DNA from: Phorcus lineatus
Taxonomy: Eukaryota; Mollusca; Gastropoda; Trochida; Trochidae
Direction of reading: 5' to 3'
Assembly (NCBI GenBank): GCA_921293015.1
Contig: OV121094.1
Span: 7,616,764 to 7,680,763 of the forward strand
Length of the DNA stretch: 64,000 nt
Shown here: positions 1-11,313 of the stretch, piece by piece
Numbering within the stretch: position 1 is the stretch's first letter
Layout of the letters: every line of letters starts with the position of its first letter
Translations under genes and position numbers: made by a program
The notes under the pieces: generated by a model
What the model saw: only the letters and a program-made list of their open reading frames with translations
What the model was told of the DNA's origin: nothing
Database searches by the model: none

Positions 1-297
1 ACACAAATTAAAACTTTTTTGCACGGTTGTGTATGTCGTCAACTCCTGGAATGTTACACATCCTCCAAATGATAGACGGTGTACCATACCATGGAGCAAT
101 AATAAATAATAATGATAATAACGACGATGATGATTATGATGATAATAATGCTTTATTACCCTCAAAAGGAATCCCTATTTTGAATCATGGGTTTGTGTAT
201 GCTGTCAACTCCTGGAATGTTGCACAAATGTTGTTCCAAATAGTAGAGCCATAGTCGATGGTGGACCGTACAATGGAGTAGTAATGATGATGATAAT
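1..297. repeat. Dispersed repeat fragments, two partial copies
   Basis: Two partial copies of a block containing TCAACTCCTGGAATGT and a following GATGGTGGACC-like segment, each running into AT-rich trinucleotide runs. The same block recurs in longer form at about 7,340-7,600 and 9,330-9,600. No coding potential is evident; short open frames here come from the repeat. Confidence 0.5.
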
Positions 298-312
298 AAT
301 AATATTAGTAAT

Positions 313-389
<77 letters not shown>

Positions 390-390
390 T
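298..390. repeat. TAA trinucleotide microsatellite
   Basis: Long run of TAATAA units followed by degenerate GATGAT units. It abuts the 3' end of a minus-strand LINE fragment, so it is probably the simple-repeat tail of that LINE. Confidence 0.85.
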
Positions 391-426
391 GATAACAATG
401 ATGATGATGAAGGTGATGACGATGAT

Positions 427-1250
427 GATAATAATACTTATACTTTAGTACCCCCAAAAGGAATTCATTATAAATCATTACAGAGCTGGGGTTTGTCAAA
501 AATTATAAATACTATCTCTGTTAGAAGGTTCATTTCTTGTATGAGTCCTAGTAACACGGTTTCGTCAGTAAACGTAACTGTTAGATTGTTTGGGTTGCTA
601 CTGACATATTCATTCACGTAGAGAGTGAATAAATCCGAACACAACCTTAAAAGGCTCAAGCATCAGTATACAAGATAGAAGACCTACCTGAGGTCTAAAA
701 GTTTAAAATGTCTTAGTCCATATTATTATATTGCAATTTGCACCTAAATTCAATAGTTTATCTACCAAAATTTGCGGCTTGATGGCATTGAATACGGAAG
801 AAAAGTCTACAAACAAAATTCTCACCCATGATTTCAGTAGCTCTTTTGCTTAAACACGTTATTCAGAATCCAAAAACTTTAGCAACTTTATCTACCCATT
901 CGGCATACAATGTTAACTTGTACGGATTTAGAGAGATAAAATGTTGATATAGTCGGCAGTACACATCGCATACTTGTTCACCAACATGTGATAGGACAAT
1001 GCTTGGCGTATTCTGAGTTTTGATAACTGCAATTTAACTGTTACATCGATGTTTTCTGTCCATTTGATATGAAGGATGTGCAGCACAGCTTCCCCTTTAC
1101 TGCTTATAAAGTCATGCGTGTCAATTCTTGCTTGGAGGCTGTTATATTCTTCAGGATGTTTCCGATTGCCTGTTGCATTGATTTTTTAATAACAGATCAT
1201 TTACAATGCCTTGCTTGACAGGTGTTGTTGACTTTAAATTGTGGTTCAAC
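427..1250 (-). mobile_element. LINE reverse transcriptase fragment, decayed
   Basis: Minus-strand translation gives pieces of a non-LTR reverse transcriptase. LFVDFSSVFNAI (about 780-860) matches the motif normally read as VDFSSAFNTI. LFTLYVNEYVSSN followed by FTDETV (468-659) corresponds to the FADDT catalytic motif, with the core degraded. The 3' end (GGTAATAAAG-like, minus strand) runs into the TAA microsatellite. Related copies at 7,690-9,060 and 15,110-15,690 share the upstream stretch at 970-1,200. A Rex1/CR1-like clade is possible but not established. It is not functional. Confidence 0.7.
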
Positions 1251-2944
1251 TTTCTATGTATCGTAGTTTTTTCATTTCTTTATCTAAAGGCATTGTTTCT
1301 GATTTGCTTTTAGTTTTGATATCTCGGTAGCACAGGACAAGTATTTCTTTTCGTTGAGAAGTAAATGTATTTTTTTTTACCCAAGGTTTGTCGTTTGCAG
1401 AGATTTTACCTTTTCCAGAGGATTCAATATTTATAACAATATCTTGAACTCAGTTCAGTCTTTTATTTTTTGAAAATTTGTAAGTTCATTGTGTTAACAG
1501 TAATTGTTGCAAGCTGTAAATTGGTTGCTGAACAGATGCAAGCTACAATAAATAGAAAATAAATGGATAAGTAACTTGCTTGAAATAACAGAAAATGAAT
1601 TAGGAAAAATATATTTTATAACCGAAGATATTCTTGAGGAATAAACATGTGATCACACAAATATTAATAAATAACTGTGATTTAGATAGGCTTATCTTAT
1701 ATTTTGGTGATGTTGGAACCTAGAAATTATACTTAAAATTTATGTGCATTGATAAAACCCTACAAAAGAGTAAAAGCTTGCTTGGACATGAAAGTCACAA
1801 CATGTGCTTTCAGCCATTGTAAATCGGATTCCCGCCAGGCAGAACCAGAAAAAAATACATTAGGTTATTAAACCTTAAAAACATTTTCAAAGCATGAATA
1901 TAAAGGTAGATTATAGGAAATAACAAGGAATAATACAAATTTGAAATATAATGACTAGTACCAAATAATTTAAATTAATTGATAATTATTACTGTTGCAA
2001 AAACACCAAAAACCCTCAAAGGAACAGTCATAAATCACTTGAAACCTTCAGTTAAGGTGATATGAAATGAATAAATACAACAATACTGTTGACACAGGAG
2101 TTTTTAAAGCTAGTGATGATGTCGGTGATTTCGCAGGTGTAACCACTGTGGCTAAAGAACATGTGCCAGTGTGTGAAATCAAAGCAACCTTATAGTCACT
2201 TTATAGACTGCATTCCCTAAACAATAACAATAATGACAAAACGAGTTTGATTAAAACAACTCCATTTAATTCATTTTGTCTAGAGCATAGTGCATGTTCC
2301 GACGTATTGAGTACACTTGACAGCAATAGGATAAAATACCAATAAACTGCAAGATAGTGGAACTCATTAGAAGTAAAAGCATCAAATAGACTTTAGAAAT
2401 TTCAGCGTCTTCGAAAATCAATTCTAGATAACAAAAGTAATTATAAGAAATGGTAAAAAATATATTTGAATTAATCTTGAAAAGACGATAATGTATAATG
2501 TAATACTCTTGAAACTTTCATTCAAACTCAATATCAACCATTACCTTCGTATCTCACTCGTCTAAATCAATTTTTTTGCAATATTATGTGTGTATATGTA
2601 AGATAAACACATTTTCAGAAATATGTTTCTTAAAATCTCCCTTGCTAAATATATGTAATATCAAAAGTGTATGCCTTACCAATTTAACCATCGAAGGTGT
2701 ATTATGTAAAAGGGCTAATTCCAATTATTTTACCAATATGTAACATGCACGACGTAATTTGATAACTTAAAAAATCAGAAATGTTAAACGATGTCTGTTC
2801 AGTCAATCTTGAAAGGCAGGGTATGTTCTTTTGATATGTGCATTACCTTTCATATAGATTTTATCAGCTATCATGTTTCACATAATTTCACAAAGGTGGT
2901 TCTGTCATTACAATAGTCTCTTATTGTGGGACATTTCTGTTTTC
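1251..2944. other. AT-rich intergenic sequence with duplicated flank
   Basis: No gene is seen. From about 2,230 to 2,940 the sequence is recognisably related to 9,590-9,960 and to 15,770-16,350 (shared landmarks: TTTGCAATATTATGTGTGTAT, AAAAGTGTATGCCTTACCAA, ATAGCATAGTGCAT). This shows that flanking DNA was copied together with the gene family. Confidence 0.5.
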
Positions 2945-3201
2945 CGCATGAAGTCATATGACAGTATACTCGTCGGATGATGTTACATCTATTTAATTGA
3001 AGAAGAAGTTTTATTTACAGGACCTACAGAGCCTTGACGTTTATTTAAAAAGTAATTTAATGCCATTCAAAAACTCGGCTGAGTAATATTAATATGATCT
3101 CGGTCAGATCGACCTGACATGCAGATATCTAGACACAAGTTTATTTCACATATAAAGCTCTAGACCAGAAGCAGTGGGTCCTTTGCTGCTTTATAGTCAC
3201 C
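2945..3201 (+). promoter_or_regulatory. Conserved 5' flank of pseudogene copy A
   Basis: Homologous to the blocks upstream of the two intact copies (4,620-4,876 and 16,585-16,837). It contains the GACCTGACATGCAGATATCTAGA landmark region and a CATATAAAGCTC box about 50 bp before the start position. The upstream TATATAAAT box of copy B is altered here to TAATATTAATATG. Confidence 0.45.
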
Positions 3202-3900
3202 ATAGAACGTTTACTGTGTGCAGTGTTCTTGTTTTCAATGCCAACCATGTGGACCTGTAATATCGCCCCGATTTCCCGAGCAATGCACATTTCTACCAAA
3301 GAATTGAAAGGTTTAAAAGTTGAGATCACACGGATGGACAGAAGTATCCTTCGAAACATTGCATTAGCCAAGAAATCTCTTCAAAATTATCTCATACAAC
3401 ATATCCAACGGAAGCCATGGCAGGGTTTCGTTGTGATGAGTCTTTGCCGAAAGTAGGCAGTCCTCGTGTCGGCTCAGAGTTGAGGAGACTGAAACAGGGA
3501 CAACAGATGATGAAGAGACAGCTTTATAGTATGAAGAAGAGTCTCAGATTAGTCACAGGAGAGAAAAAAATTTACAGAGATGCATACTTCAATGCTGAGA
3601 GAAAGATGGCTGACAACAAACTAATGAAAAAGTTCTAAAGCATTGTGAACGACTTACTGTAGAATCTAATTCAGGAAACGATGCTAATTCTAAAGCAAGC
3701 TCAAATCTAACTTTGATTCTCGAAAGGTTAACGTGTAAAGAAGAAATTAAAGAATCAATCTCATCACCAATATCAAGTATGACATCCACTACGACACCTT
3801 CAACCAGTTTATCGGGGGGTATCTAAAATAATTTAATTTAATTTAGTTTCTTAATATTTACAGCAACCATGTCACCATGCAAAATCTCAATGTGAAGTGT
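3202..3900 (+). pseudogene. Coiled-coil/propeller family, copy A pseudogene
   Basis: Homologous to the N-terminal half of the intact family genes at 4,877 and 16,838. The start codon is ATA (3,202-3,204) where both intact copies have ATG in CACCATGG-like context. A 10-nt deletion (the intact copies read CAGGTTAAAG or CAGGTAAAGG) shifts frame near 3,414. A 22-nt deletion near 3,612 removes the segment encoding the CSQC motif, and a further 1-nt loss follows in an A run. Coding resemblance continues through the NLT-containing linker to about 3,800 and then stops. Only a trace of propeller sequence (CAGCAACCATGT, about 3,862) follows. The long C-terminal half is absent. It cannot make the family protein. 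Confidence 0.8.
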
Positions 3901-4619
3901 TGCACCTAGTCTTAATTTTTTTTGGTCCCCCATAGCGTAGCACCTGGAGTCTTAATTTTGTTTTGTCCCCCTACAATGGAGGAAGAAGACTGCCTTTGAT
4001 GACCATGACCTAATTCTATAGTCCAACACGACAATTTTACCAAATTATAAATCTTATATGTGATATTGCATGAAATGACAAAAGATAGATAATATTAACT
4101 GTACCAAATATATCATAAAGGTGGCAAACACTTGTTTTCCATGTTTTCGTAAACACATTGTATACATTTTTTTAAGGTACTCGAATTACAGGATACAATA
4201 CTTGCATAGCTTGCTCCAAGGACTTCCTTAGATTTTACTTAGTTCTGTTGAACAACAGATTGAACCAGGGTCGATTTAACTCGAAGCTGTAATGATTATT
4301 TTGGAAGCTTATTTAAATGGACACTTAGAAAATATTTTTATAAATGTATTCCGTGAACTGAAGATTGCCCAGGTAAATAAGAAGGTATAGTTGCAATGGA
4401 CAAACGGATATTAGGCAGAGTCACTTTTTTAAGACAAAGATACTGGTAGTTTATTTTGGTCCCACATCATACAATGCAAACAAACTTACATTAAAATACA
4501 TAAAGAAACATTGCCGAGACACCTTTTTAGGGTTGTGAGAGACACACGTAAAAAACATAGATGAATACACTGGGGACAAAAACAAATGTCAATATCAACA
4601 GTACAATAACACGTGACAT
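3901..4619. other. Intergenic, duplicated 3' flank
   Basis: No gene. The stretch about 4,190-4,285 (landmarks TGCTCCAAGGACTTCC and AACAACAGATTGA) recurs downstream of copy B at 6,745-6,845 and downstream of copy C at 15,115-15,230, again showing segmental duplication. Confidence 0.45.
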
Positions 4620-4876
4620 TCAAGAAGTCAAATGACAGTATGCATGTCAGATGTTGTGGCATCTAAGTAAGTGGAGTAGAAAGTTCTATTTACAGGACCT
4701 ACAAAGTCTTGACGTGTATTTAAAATGAAATGAAATGCTCTTGACACACTAGGCTGAGTTATATAAATATGTTCGCGGTCAAATTGACCTGACATGCAGA
4801 TATCTAGAAACAAGTTTATTGCGCATATAAAGCTCCAGACCGAAGGCAGTGCGTCGTTTGCTGCTTCACAGTCATC
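4620..4876 (+). promoter_or_regulatory. Conserved promoter region of copy B
   Basis: About 250 bp conserved with the regions upstream of copies A and D. Two TATA-like boxes are visible: TATATAAAT at 4,760-4,768 and CATATAAAG at 4,824-4,832. The first would leave a 5' leader of about 85 nt, the second only about 20 nt. Both are preserved in copy D. The start context is ATCATGGG. Which box is used cannot be told from sequence. Confidence 0.5.
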
Positions 4877-6145
4877 ATGGGACGTTTACTGTGTGCAGTG
4901 CTCGTGGTCTTAATGCTAACTAACTGTAACTGTAATCTCGGCCCGATCTGCCGAGGAATGGACACTTTCAACAGAGAATTGGAAGGTTTAAAATTTAAGC
5001 TCGCCAAGATGGACAGCAGTTTCCTTCAAAATGATCTCAACCAATACATCCAACGGCAGGTTAAAGAAGCCATGGCAGGGTTTCGTTGTGATGAGTCTTT
5101 GCCGAAAGTACGCAGTCCTCGTGTCGTCACAGAGTTGAGGAGACTGAAACAGGGACAACAGATGATGAAGAGACAGCTTTCTAGTATGAGGAAGAGTGTC
5201 AGAGAAGTCACAAAAGAGAAAGAAATGTGCAGAGATGAATATTTCAATGTTGAAAGAAAGATGGCTGAGACTTGTTCGCAGTGCGGTAGAGACAACACAC
5301 TAATGAAAAGTGTTTTAAAGCATTGTAAACGACTGACTGTTAAATCAAATTCAGGAAACGATGTTAATTCTAAAGCAAAACCTGTCCAGCAAACACGAGT
5401 CATGAAGAAACTGCTTATTACTGAGTTAACGCGGGGTAAAATGATGCAGCTCAGTCTTCACAACAACATTTTGATCGAGCACACTCTCGAATTTACAAAT
5501 ATATCATCTTTATGTTTCATACAAAAACTAGGGAAGCTTCTTATTGGAACGTTTTCCCCAATCAGGATAATGTCAACGAGCCTGGATGGCAAAGACCATA
5601 ACATGCTGAGAGCAGGTGTCTTGGCGAAGAGCATGGCGGTCGATGAAGGCAGAGAACTTGTATTCATGACAACAATGAGACCTGAATATAGCATCAGCAG
5701 GATAAGTACAAGGGGAGATAAGTTCACTGTCATCCAGAGAGTGACTGATGAAACAATGAATATAGCTGTGAACGCGAGAGAAAGGGAGGTATATGCAAGT
5801 AGCCTTTTCTCTGGAATGCTCAGACTGAGTTATGACGGTAAAGTTCTCCGAAAACTAACGTCTGGTGCTACGCATGGTTTAAGTTTTCATGGTGAGGGAA
5901 ATGTTTTGTATTTCAACAATGGGAGAACTCTGAAGAAGGTGACATTGTCGGATGAAGTAGTGTCAGATGTCACCACTCTTGATGTTGCAGCTGCTACTCT
6001 CGCCTACTACAACAACACTGTGTACTATGGTGGAGTGGCTCGTACCCAGTATGTTGGAGCGGTGCATTTGGGTGAGAAGATGGTAAATACTAAACTTGCA
6101 CAAGTAGATTACAGTGATGCATTGCTTATTTGTTTAGTCCCTTAA
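4877..6145 (+). CDS. Secreted coiled-coil/six-bladed-propeller-like protein, copy B
   Basis: Intronless frame of 422 residues; function unknown. Residues 1-20 form a signal peptide (MGRLLCAVLVVLMLTNCNC), so the protein should be secreted or luminal. Residues about 25-140 are charged and heptad-like (LRRLKQGQQMMKRQL), consistent with a coiled coil, and end in a CSQC motif. From about residue 180 to the end there are spaced propeller-type repeats: AVDEGRELVFM then ISRIS; IAVNAREREVYAS then LRLSYDGKVL; LSFHGEGNVLYFN; LAYYNNTVYYGG. NIS and NNT sequons occur in this half. Relative to copy D it lacks ten residues near position 55 (a clean 30-nt deletion) and about 27 residues before the propeller. 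The ATG aligns with that of copy D and is supported by the conserved flank. The secreted coiled-coil plus propeller layout recalls olfactomedin-family proteins, but no sequence match to that family was recognised. Confidence 0.8.
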   Translation: MGRLLCAVLVVLMLTNCNCNLGPICRGMDTFNRELEGLKFKLAKMDSSFLQNDLNQYIQRQVKEAMAGFRCDESLPKVRSPRVVTELRRLKQGQQMMKRQLSSMRKSVREVTKEKEMCRDEYFNVERKMAETCSQCGRDNTLMKSVLKHCKRLTVKSNSGNDVNSKAKPVQQTRVMKKLLITELTRGKMMQLSLHNNILIEHTLEFTNISSLCFIQKLGKLLIGTFSPIRIMSTSLDGKDHNMLRAGVLAKSMAVDEGRELVFMTTMRPEYSISRISTRGDKFTVIQRVTDETMNIAVNAREREVYASSLFSGMLRLSYDGKVLRKLTSGATHGLSFHGEGNVLYFNNGRTLKKVTLSDEVVSDVTTLDVAAATLAYYNNTVYYGGVARTQYVGAVHLGEKMVNTKLAQVDYSDALLICLVP

Positions 6146-7339
6146 TTTAATGATAAAATTTGACAGTACAAAATATTACAAATATTGGATTATTCGTTGA
6201 GTTCAATGAAAATTAGTTAACAATTCTGTATTGGTATTGTTCTAGAAATTACAACTTCATTGTTACACGATCCATCCATTGGTTCATAGATGAAACTATT
6301 CCAAATGGAAAAGATTGAAATGACTGAGCTGGTTATGATTGTAGTTATCAACAACTAATAACTGATTATATAGGATTAAACAATCACTTTGTCTCTTGCT
6401 ATTCTGTTCAGCTGATTCAACCTATTAAACAGTCAAGAGTTTCTTTCTTGAAGTCTTGTGGCAATGCAAATAACTACATAATTATTAAGTTCTTGTATTT
6501 TTGAAAACTGATAAAATGGTTGCCCATGTGTTTGTCAAACGGTAGTTTTGACTTGATATGCACTGCAATTGTGTCTTTTGATATTAAAAAGTGTTCTTTA
6601 ACACATGTTTTCCTTTGTTTTCAATGTTTTTTAAAACACACTGTATACTTTCCTTTGAGTACAAGTTAAAATAGTTATTCAAATAATCTCTCTATTTATA
6701 GTTTAGATGAACATTTAAAACTTCAATTGTAAGTTAATCCGATTACGGGATACACAAATTGCATAGCTTGCTCCAAGGACCCCCTTAGATTTTACTTGGA
6801 CCTTGTTGAACAACAGATTGAGACGGGGTGGATTTAACTCAAAGGCGCAACAGTTAATTTATAGATAGAAGCTTTTTGTAATCACCCTAATAAAGATAAA
6901 TATCAGAAATATTTATTTTCTATGTACAGAAGACTGGCGAGGTATATAAGAAGGCGAAGAATATAAAAATATTAGGCAAATTCACTTTTTTAAGACAGAG
7001 ATGACTGATCCCACATAAACAATGCAAACAAAATTACTTTAAAAATACATGCCGAGAACCTATCAAGGATTATAAGAGACACAAGTAAATAAGTAAGTGA
7101 GTGAATTGGGGTTTCACTTAAATCCCAGATAGACACAAGTAAATGAGTGAATGAGAGAATTGGGGTTTAATGCCACTTTCAATAGTATTTGAGTTATATC
7201 GCGGCAAGACACAGGTTAAAAACTCACGATAAATACACTGATATGAAAACTAAAGTCAACGTTAACAGTTCAATAACACGTGATATTCATCTTTCCATAA
7301 CCACTCATAGTTGAAATAAACTTTCTCAGCTACGCAATT
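6146..7339. other. Intergenic, duplicated 3' flank and SINE tail fragment
   Basis: No gene. Positions 6,745-6,845 repeat the block found at 4,190-4,285. Positions about 7,100-7,220 contain GGGGTTTAATGCCACTTTC and a following TTATATCGCGG, which match the 3' portion of the window's tRNA-derived SINEs. Confidence 0.45.
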
Positions 7340-7600
7340 TCCAGTAACGTTGCTTTTGTTGAACCATATCATTTGCCCACTGAAACGACTGAGAACAAAG
7401 TCCATTTCAACTTTTTATATACTCGACTCACACTTCTCCACTGACCTACAACTTAGAATATCAAGCCTACATCAGCAGGCTCAACTGATTTACGTCATTA
7501 TCTACACACCAATAAAAGGGCCTTATTGCAGGGTTGTGTGCGCTGTCAACCATGGAGATATAATGATTACAATAATGATAACAATAATGATAATAATACC
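7340..7600 (+). repeat. Dispersed repeat, about 260 bp
   Basis: Landmarks TATATACTCGACTCACACTTC, CTCCACTGACCTACAACTT-like sequence and GGTTGTGTGCGCTGTCAACC recur at 9,330-9,600 and partly at 20-290. Each copy ends at an ATG/ATA-rich simple repeat. Identity unknown. Confidence 0.5.
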
Positions 7601-7637
7601 GATGACGATAATAATAATAATTATTATTATTATTATA

Positions 7638-7686
<49 letters not shown>

Positions 7687-7695
7687 GAAGAAGAA
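7601..7695. repeat. ATT/GAA trinucleotide microsatellite
   Basis: Long ATT run followed by several AGA units. It produces poly-Asn, poly-Ile and poly-Ser frames on both strands that are not genes. Confidence 0.85.
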
Positions 7696-9060
7696 GAAGA
7701 AGAAGAATCACCCTTAAAAGAATACATTTTGAATCATTACAGAGCTGGGATCCGTTGTACAAAGAAACTTAACACTGAGGTAAACCTTGTTGCTATTGAT
7801 TAACATTTGAGCTACATGAAATAGATAACCAGAGACATTCCAATACTGTAAAGGTCATCTTACAGGCGAACGATGAAAGGAATAAAGATATTTTTACGCT
7901 TTAGGCTTTAAAATGGAGTGGTATAACAAATTTACCGTTATACATTATCTGGATTGGACACAAGCATTAGCGATTATTTCAAAACTCTTTTGGCATCAAG
8001 ATACAATGAATTTGTGAAAGAAACGCTAGCAATTTACTAAGCGATTTGAATAACTCTTCAAGGCGAGATTAGTTAACAATACAACAGTAAACATACTTAC
8101 AATGGAAAGAAAAACTCAAATGTTAGCAAGGAAATATTGATAAAAGAGGGATTGTACACGTCAGTTTTCTTTAAAATATCGTAATCTATGTTCAAATTTT
8201 ATGAAAACTGCATCAGTATTAGCATTACAGTTTAATTTGCTATCTATTATTGTGCCAAGGTACTTGAATTCATCTACAATATCAATGTTGGAACAATATA
8301 TACAGACAGAGGTTGTAATGTTTTTATTACATTCAACATAAGGAAGTTGTTTTCACAATACGTCAAACTGATAAACATTATCTTTTCAATTTATTCAATG
8401 AGTCATATTAATGTGATATCGTAGATTGTTACGGTTTCTTTTGAAAATTAATTCACGTGGAGAGTGAATAAATTAGGATACATCCTTGAGAGGCTCCAGT
8501 ATTTGTCAACAAGATAGAAGACCTCGCTCTACAAACTGAAGTATAAAAGTCTCAAATGATATTAAATTGCAATTTGCACCCATATTCAGTAGTTTATCAA
8601 ACAAAATGTGCCGCCTGATGGCATTGAATGCAGAAGAGAAGTCTAAAACTAAAGTTTTACATTACATGATTTTGGTAGCTCTTAAATCTTATAGACTTAT
8701 TTAGAATACAAAGTTTAACATCTTTAACTATCCCATTGGCTCATTACGCAAACTTGTACGGATCAAGGGAGATGGAGAGTTGGTATAGTCGGCAATATAC
8801 ATTACATAATTGTTCACGAACATGTGATGGGACAATGCCTCATAAACCATTCAGTCACCGCGATTTGCGTATACTGAGTATTGATAACTGTAATTTATCT
8901 CTTGCTGATGTCACATCAATGTTTCTTGCATTTTCATGTAAAGATTGTTCAGCACAGGTCAATTTTTGCTAAGAAGCAGTTCAATATTTCGAAATGTTTC
9001 TGAATGATTCAAATTTTGAATTTTGAACAGCCGATTATGTTCTCCACACCTTGCCGTGCT
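7696..9060 (-). mobile_element. LINE fragment, broken, second copy
   Basis: The minus strand encodes scattered reverse-transcriptase pieces: FKYLGTIIDSKLNCN (about 8,210-8,290), typical of the post-catalytic region of non-LTR reverse transcriptases, and LDFSSAFNAIRRHILFDKLL (about 8,590-8,660). The 3' tail (ATTCAAAATG near 7,730) abuts the microsatellite. The upstream piece at 8,800-8,960 matches the same region of the copy at 427-1,250. Stops and gaps throughout. Confidence 0.7.
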
Positions 9061-9184
9061 TTGACTTTCTCTTTGTGAATTTCTGTATCAGAAGATATTG
9101 CATTATTGTTCGCCACCATGTGATAGAAAAATGCCGCAATAAAGTTTATCACAACTTTGTATATACTTGACTCACACCTCTCCG

Positions 9185-9600
9185 CTGATGATCATGATAC
9201 TGATAATGAAAATACTTTATTACCCCAAAGAAATTCATTTTGAATCATTACAGAACTGGGGGTCGTGGTACAGAGAAACTTAACATTGTACTTAGGCTAC
9301 TTTGGTGATCTAAGGCTACCTTAATGTTTTGTGCAACCAAAGTTTATCACAATTTCTTATATACTCGAATCATACTTCTCCACTGACGTACAGCTGAGAA
9401 TATCAAGCCAATATCACAAGCTACAACTGGTTGGGGTAATTTTTCCCAACACCAATAAAGAACCTCATTGCGCGGTTGTGTACGCTGTCAACTCCTGGAA
9501 TGTTAAACGTGCTCTAAATAATAGACCAATAGTCGATGGTGGACCATACCCTGGAGTTATAATGATGACAATGATATAAATAATAACAATGATAATAACT
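9185..9600. repeat. LINE 3' tail remnant plus dispersed repeat
   Basis: TACTTTATTACCCC and the following GAATCATTACAGAACTGGG repeat the LINE tail seen at 430-490 and 7,700-7,750. Positions 9,330-9,600 are the third copy of the 260-bp dispersed repeat. Confidence 0.5.
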
Positions 9601-10020
9601 CAAACATTCGTTCAAACTTATATTAACCATCAATTCCTTTTGCAATATTATGTGTGTATGTGCTAGATAAACACATATTTAGAAATAATTTGCCTGCATG
9701 TTATGTGATGGTATCAAAAGTGTATGCCTTACCAATTAAAGCCATCGAAGGCGTATAGGCGTGTGTTAGCTTTCATAGAGATTTGATCAGATCTCATATA
9801 ATTCAGGTTATTCCTGTCATCACATAAGATTTTATCATTGGACATCTTTTAATCTAATCTATGCAATAATAAACGGACACTACATTATGTTGCATACTAT
9901 CCTATAATCTTTAGTCAAACTTTTGTCAAAATGACAAATAAAACTATCCATAGGTTATTTTGGATACCTAAACATAACACCAATCGAAAGCATAAGACAA
10001 AAATAAGGTCAAATAAAATA
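9601..10020. other. Duplicated intergenic flank
   Basis: No gene. Recognisably homologous to about 2,500-3,000 (shared landmarks TTTGCAATATTATGTGTGTAT and AAAAGTGTATGCCTTACCAA). Confidence 0.4.
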
Positions 10021-10039
10021 TAACATTTTGAGACCGGAA

Positions 10040-11262
10040 GGGGTCTGTGAAGTTGGCAACCAGTTCCCAGTTCCCAGTTCCTTATTCAAATTGTGAAGTT
10101 GGCAACCAGTTCCCAGTTCCCAGTTCCTTATTCAAATTGTGAAGTTGGCAAACAGTTCCCAGTTCCCAGTTCCTTATTCAAATTGTGAAGTTGGCAAACA
10201 GTTCCCAGTTCCCAGTTCCCAGTTCCTTATTCAAATTGTGAAGTTAGCGACCAGTTCCCAGTTCCTTATTCGCTGACGGACTCACTGTAAGTTATCCCTA
10301 TATTATCCCTTTCAGAATGGATAAATGTAAATGGGATAAGTATATGTTAGGTCTGCAAAACTCTTCGTATACACAAAAGATCACTTTCGTACACACTCGC
10401 ATAGCTAAATACTGAGTTATTATAGGAGTTTTGAACTGTATGCTGAATGTGTGATGTTGGAGTCCAGTTCCCTATTCGACTTTGCTCTCGCTAACACCCG
10501 TTTATAAGGGAATAAGTATGTTATAGGACTGCCTAAAGTCTACCTATTACCAAAAGATCACTGTCATAACCGCTCGCATAGCAATACACTGACCTCATTA
10601 TTTATGGCGTTTTGAACTGTATGCTGAATGTGTGAAGTTAGCAAACAGTTCCCTATTCGATTTTGCTCTCGCTAACACCCGTTTTAGAAAAGATAAGTTT
10701 ATCATGGAATAAGTATATGTTAGATCTTTCTCATCTCACTAAAATAAAAGGGTAAATAAACGTTGGTATGGTTATAAGACATCATTTTGGATGTTTGAAT
10801 TTGTTGCTGTCTTTTTCTCGCTGCAAGTTCATTATCATTCTCTCCGAACAAAGTTAGAACCTTCATACATTCCCATATCATATACTTATTCCATTTATCT
10901 ATTCTGAAACGGATCATAGCTAGATACTAGATTACAGTGAGTCCGTCAGCGTTGAAGGAACTGGGAACTGGGAACTGGTCGCTAACTTCACAATTTGAAT
11001 AAGGAACTGGGAACTGGTTGCCAACTTCACAATTTGAATAAGGAACTGGGAACTGGGAACTGGTTGCCAACTTCACAATTTGAATAAGGAACTGGGAACT
11101 GGGAACTGTTTGCCAACTTCACAATTTGAATAAGGAACTGGGAACTGGGAACTGGTTGCCAACTTCACAATTTGAATAAGGAACTGGGAACTGGGAACTG
11201 GTTGCCAACTTCACAATTTGAATAAGGAACTGGGAACTGGGAACTGGGAACTGGGACCGGTC
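10040..11262. repeat. Large inverted repeat built of about 46-bp tandem units
   Basis: The left arm (about 10,040-10,290) has about five copies of a unit with GTGAAGTTGGCAACCAGTTC and CCCAGTTCCTTATTCAAATT. The right arm (about 10,930-11,262) has about seven copies of its reverse complement. CTGACGGACTCACTGTAA (10,272-10,289) is mirrored as TTACAGTGAGTCCGTCAG (10,933-10,950), so pairing continues past the tandem units. Inside the spacer, two direct copies of a GTTCCCTATTCGA and CTCGCTAACACCCGTTT block occur (about 10,440-10,505 and 10,620-10,690). It looks like a foldback or MITE-type element; no coding sequence. Confidence 0.85.
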
Positions 11263-11272
11263 ATTTATTACA

Positions 11273-11312
<40 letters not shown>
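11273..11312. repeat. Forty-base poly-G run
   Basis: Uninterrupted G from 11,273 to 11,312, directly after the right arm of the inverted repeat. Exact length is subject to sequencing error in homopolymers. Confidence 0.9.

Positions 11313-11313
<1 letters not shown>

Noticed and set aside
305..499. 64-residue poly-Tyr/His minus-strand frame
   Set aside because: Translation of the TAA/GAT microsatellite.
5026..5403. 125-residue minus-strand frame inside copy B, and similar ones at 13,067, 17,017 and 17,527
   Set aside because: Antisense shadows of the family genes; they recur only because the sense gene is duplicated.
7350..7772. 140-residue plus-strand frame and two minus-strand frames with poly-Asn or poly-Ile
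   Set aside because: They run through the ATT/GAA microsatellite and a dispersed repeat; no independent coding signal.
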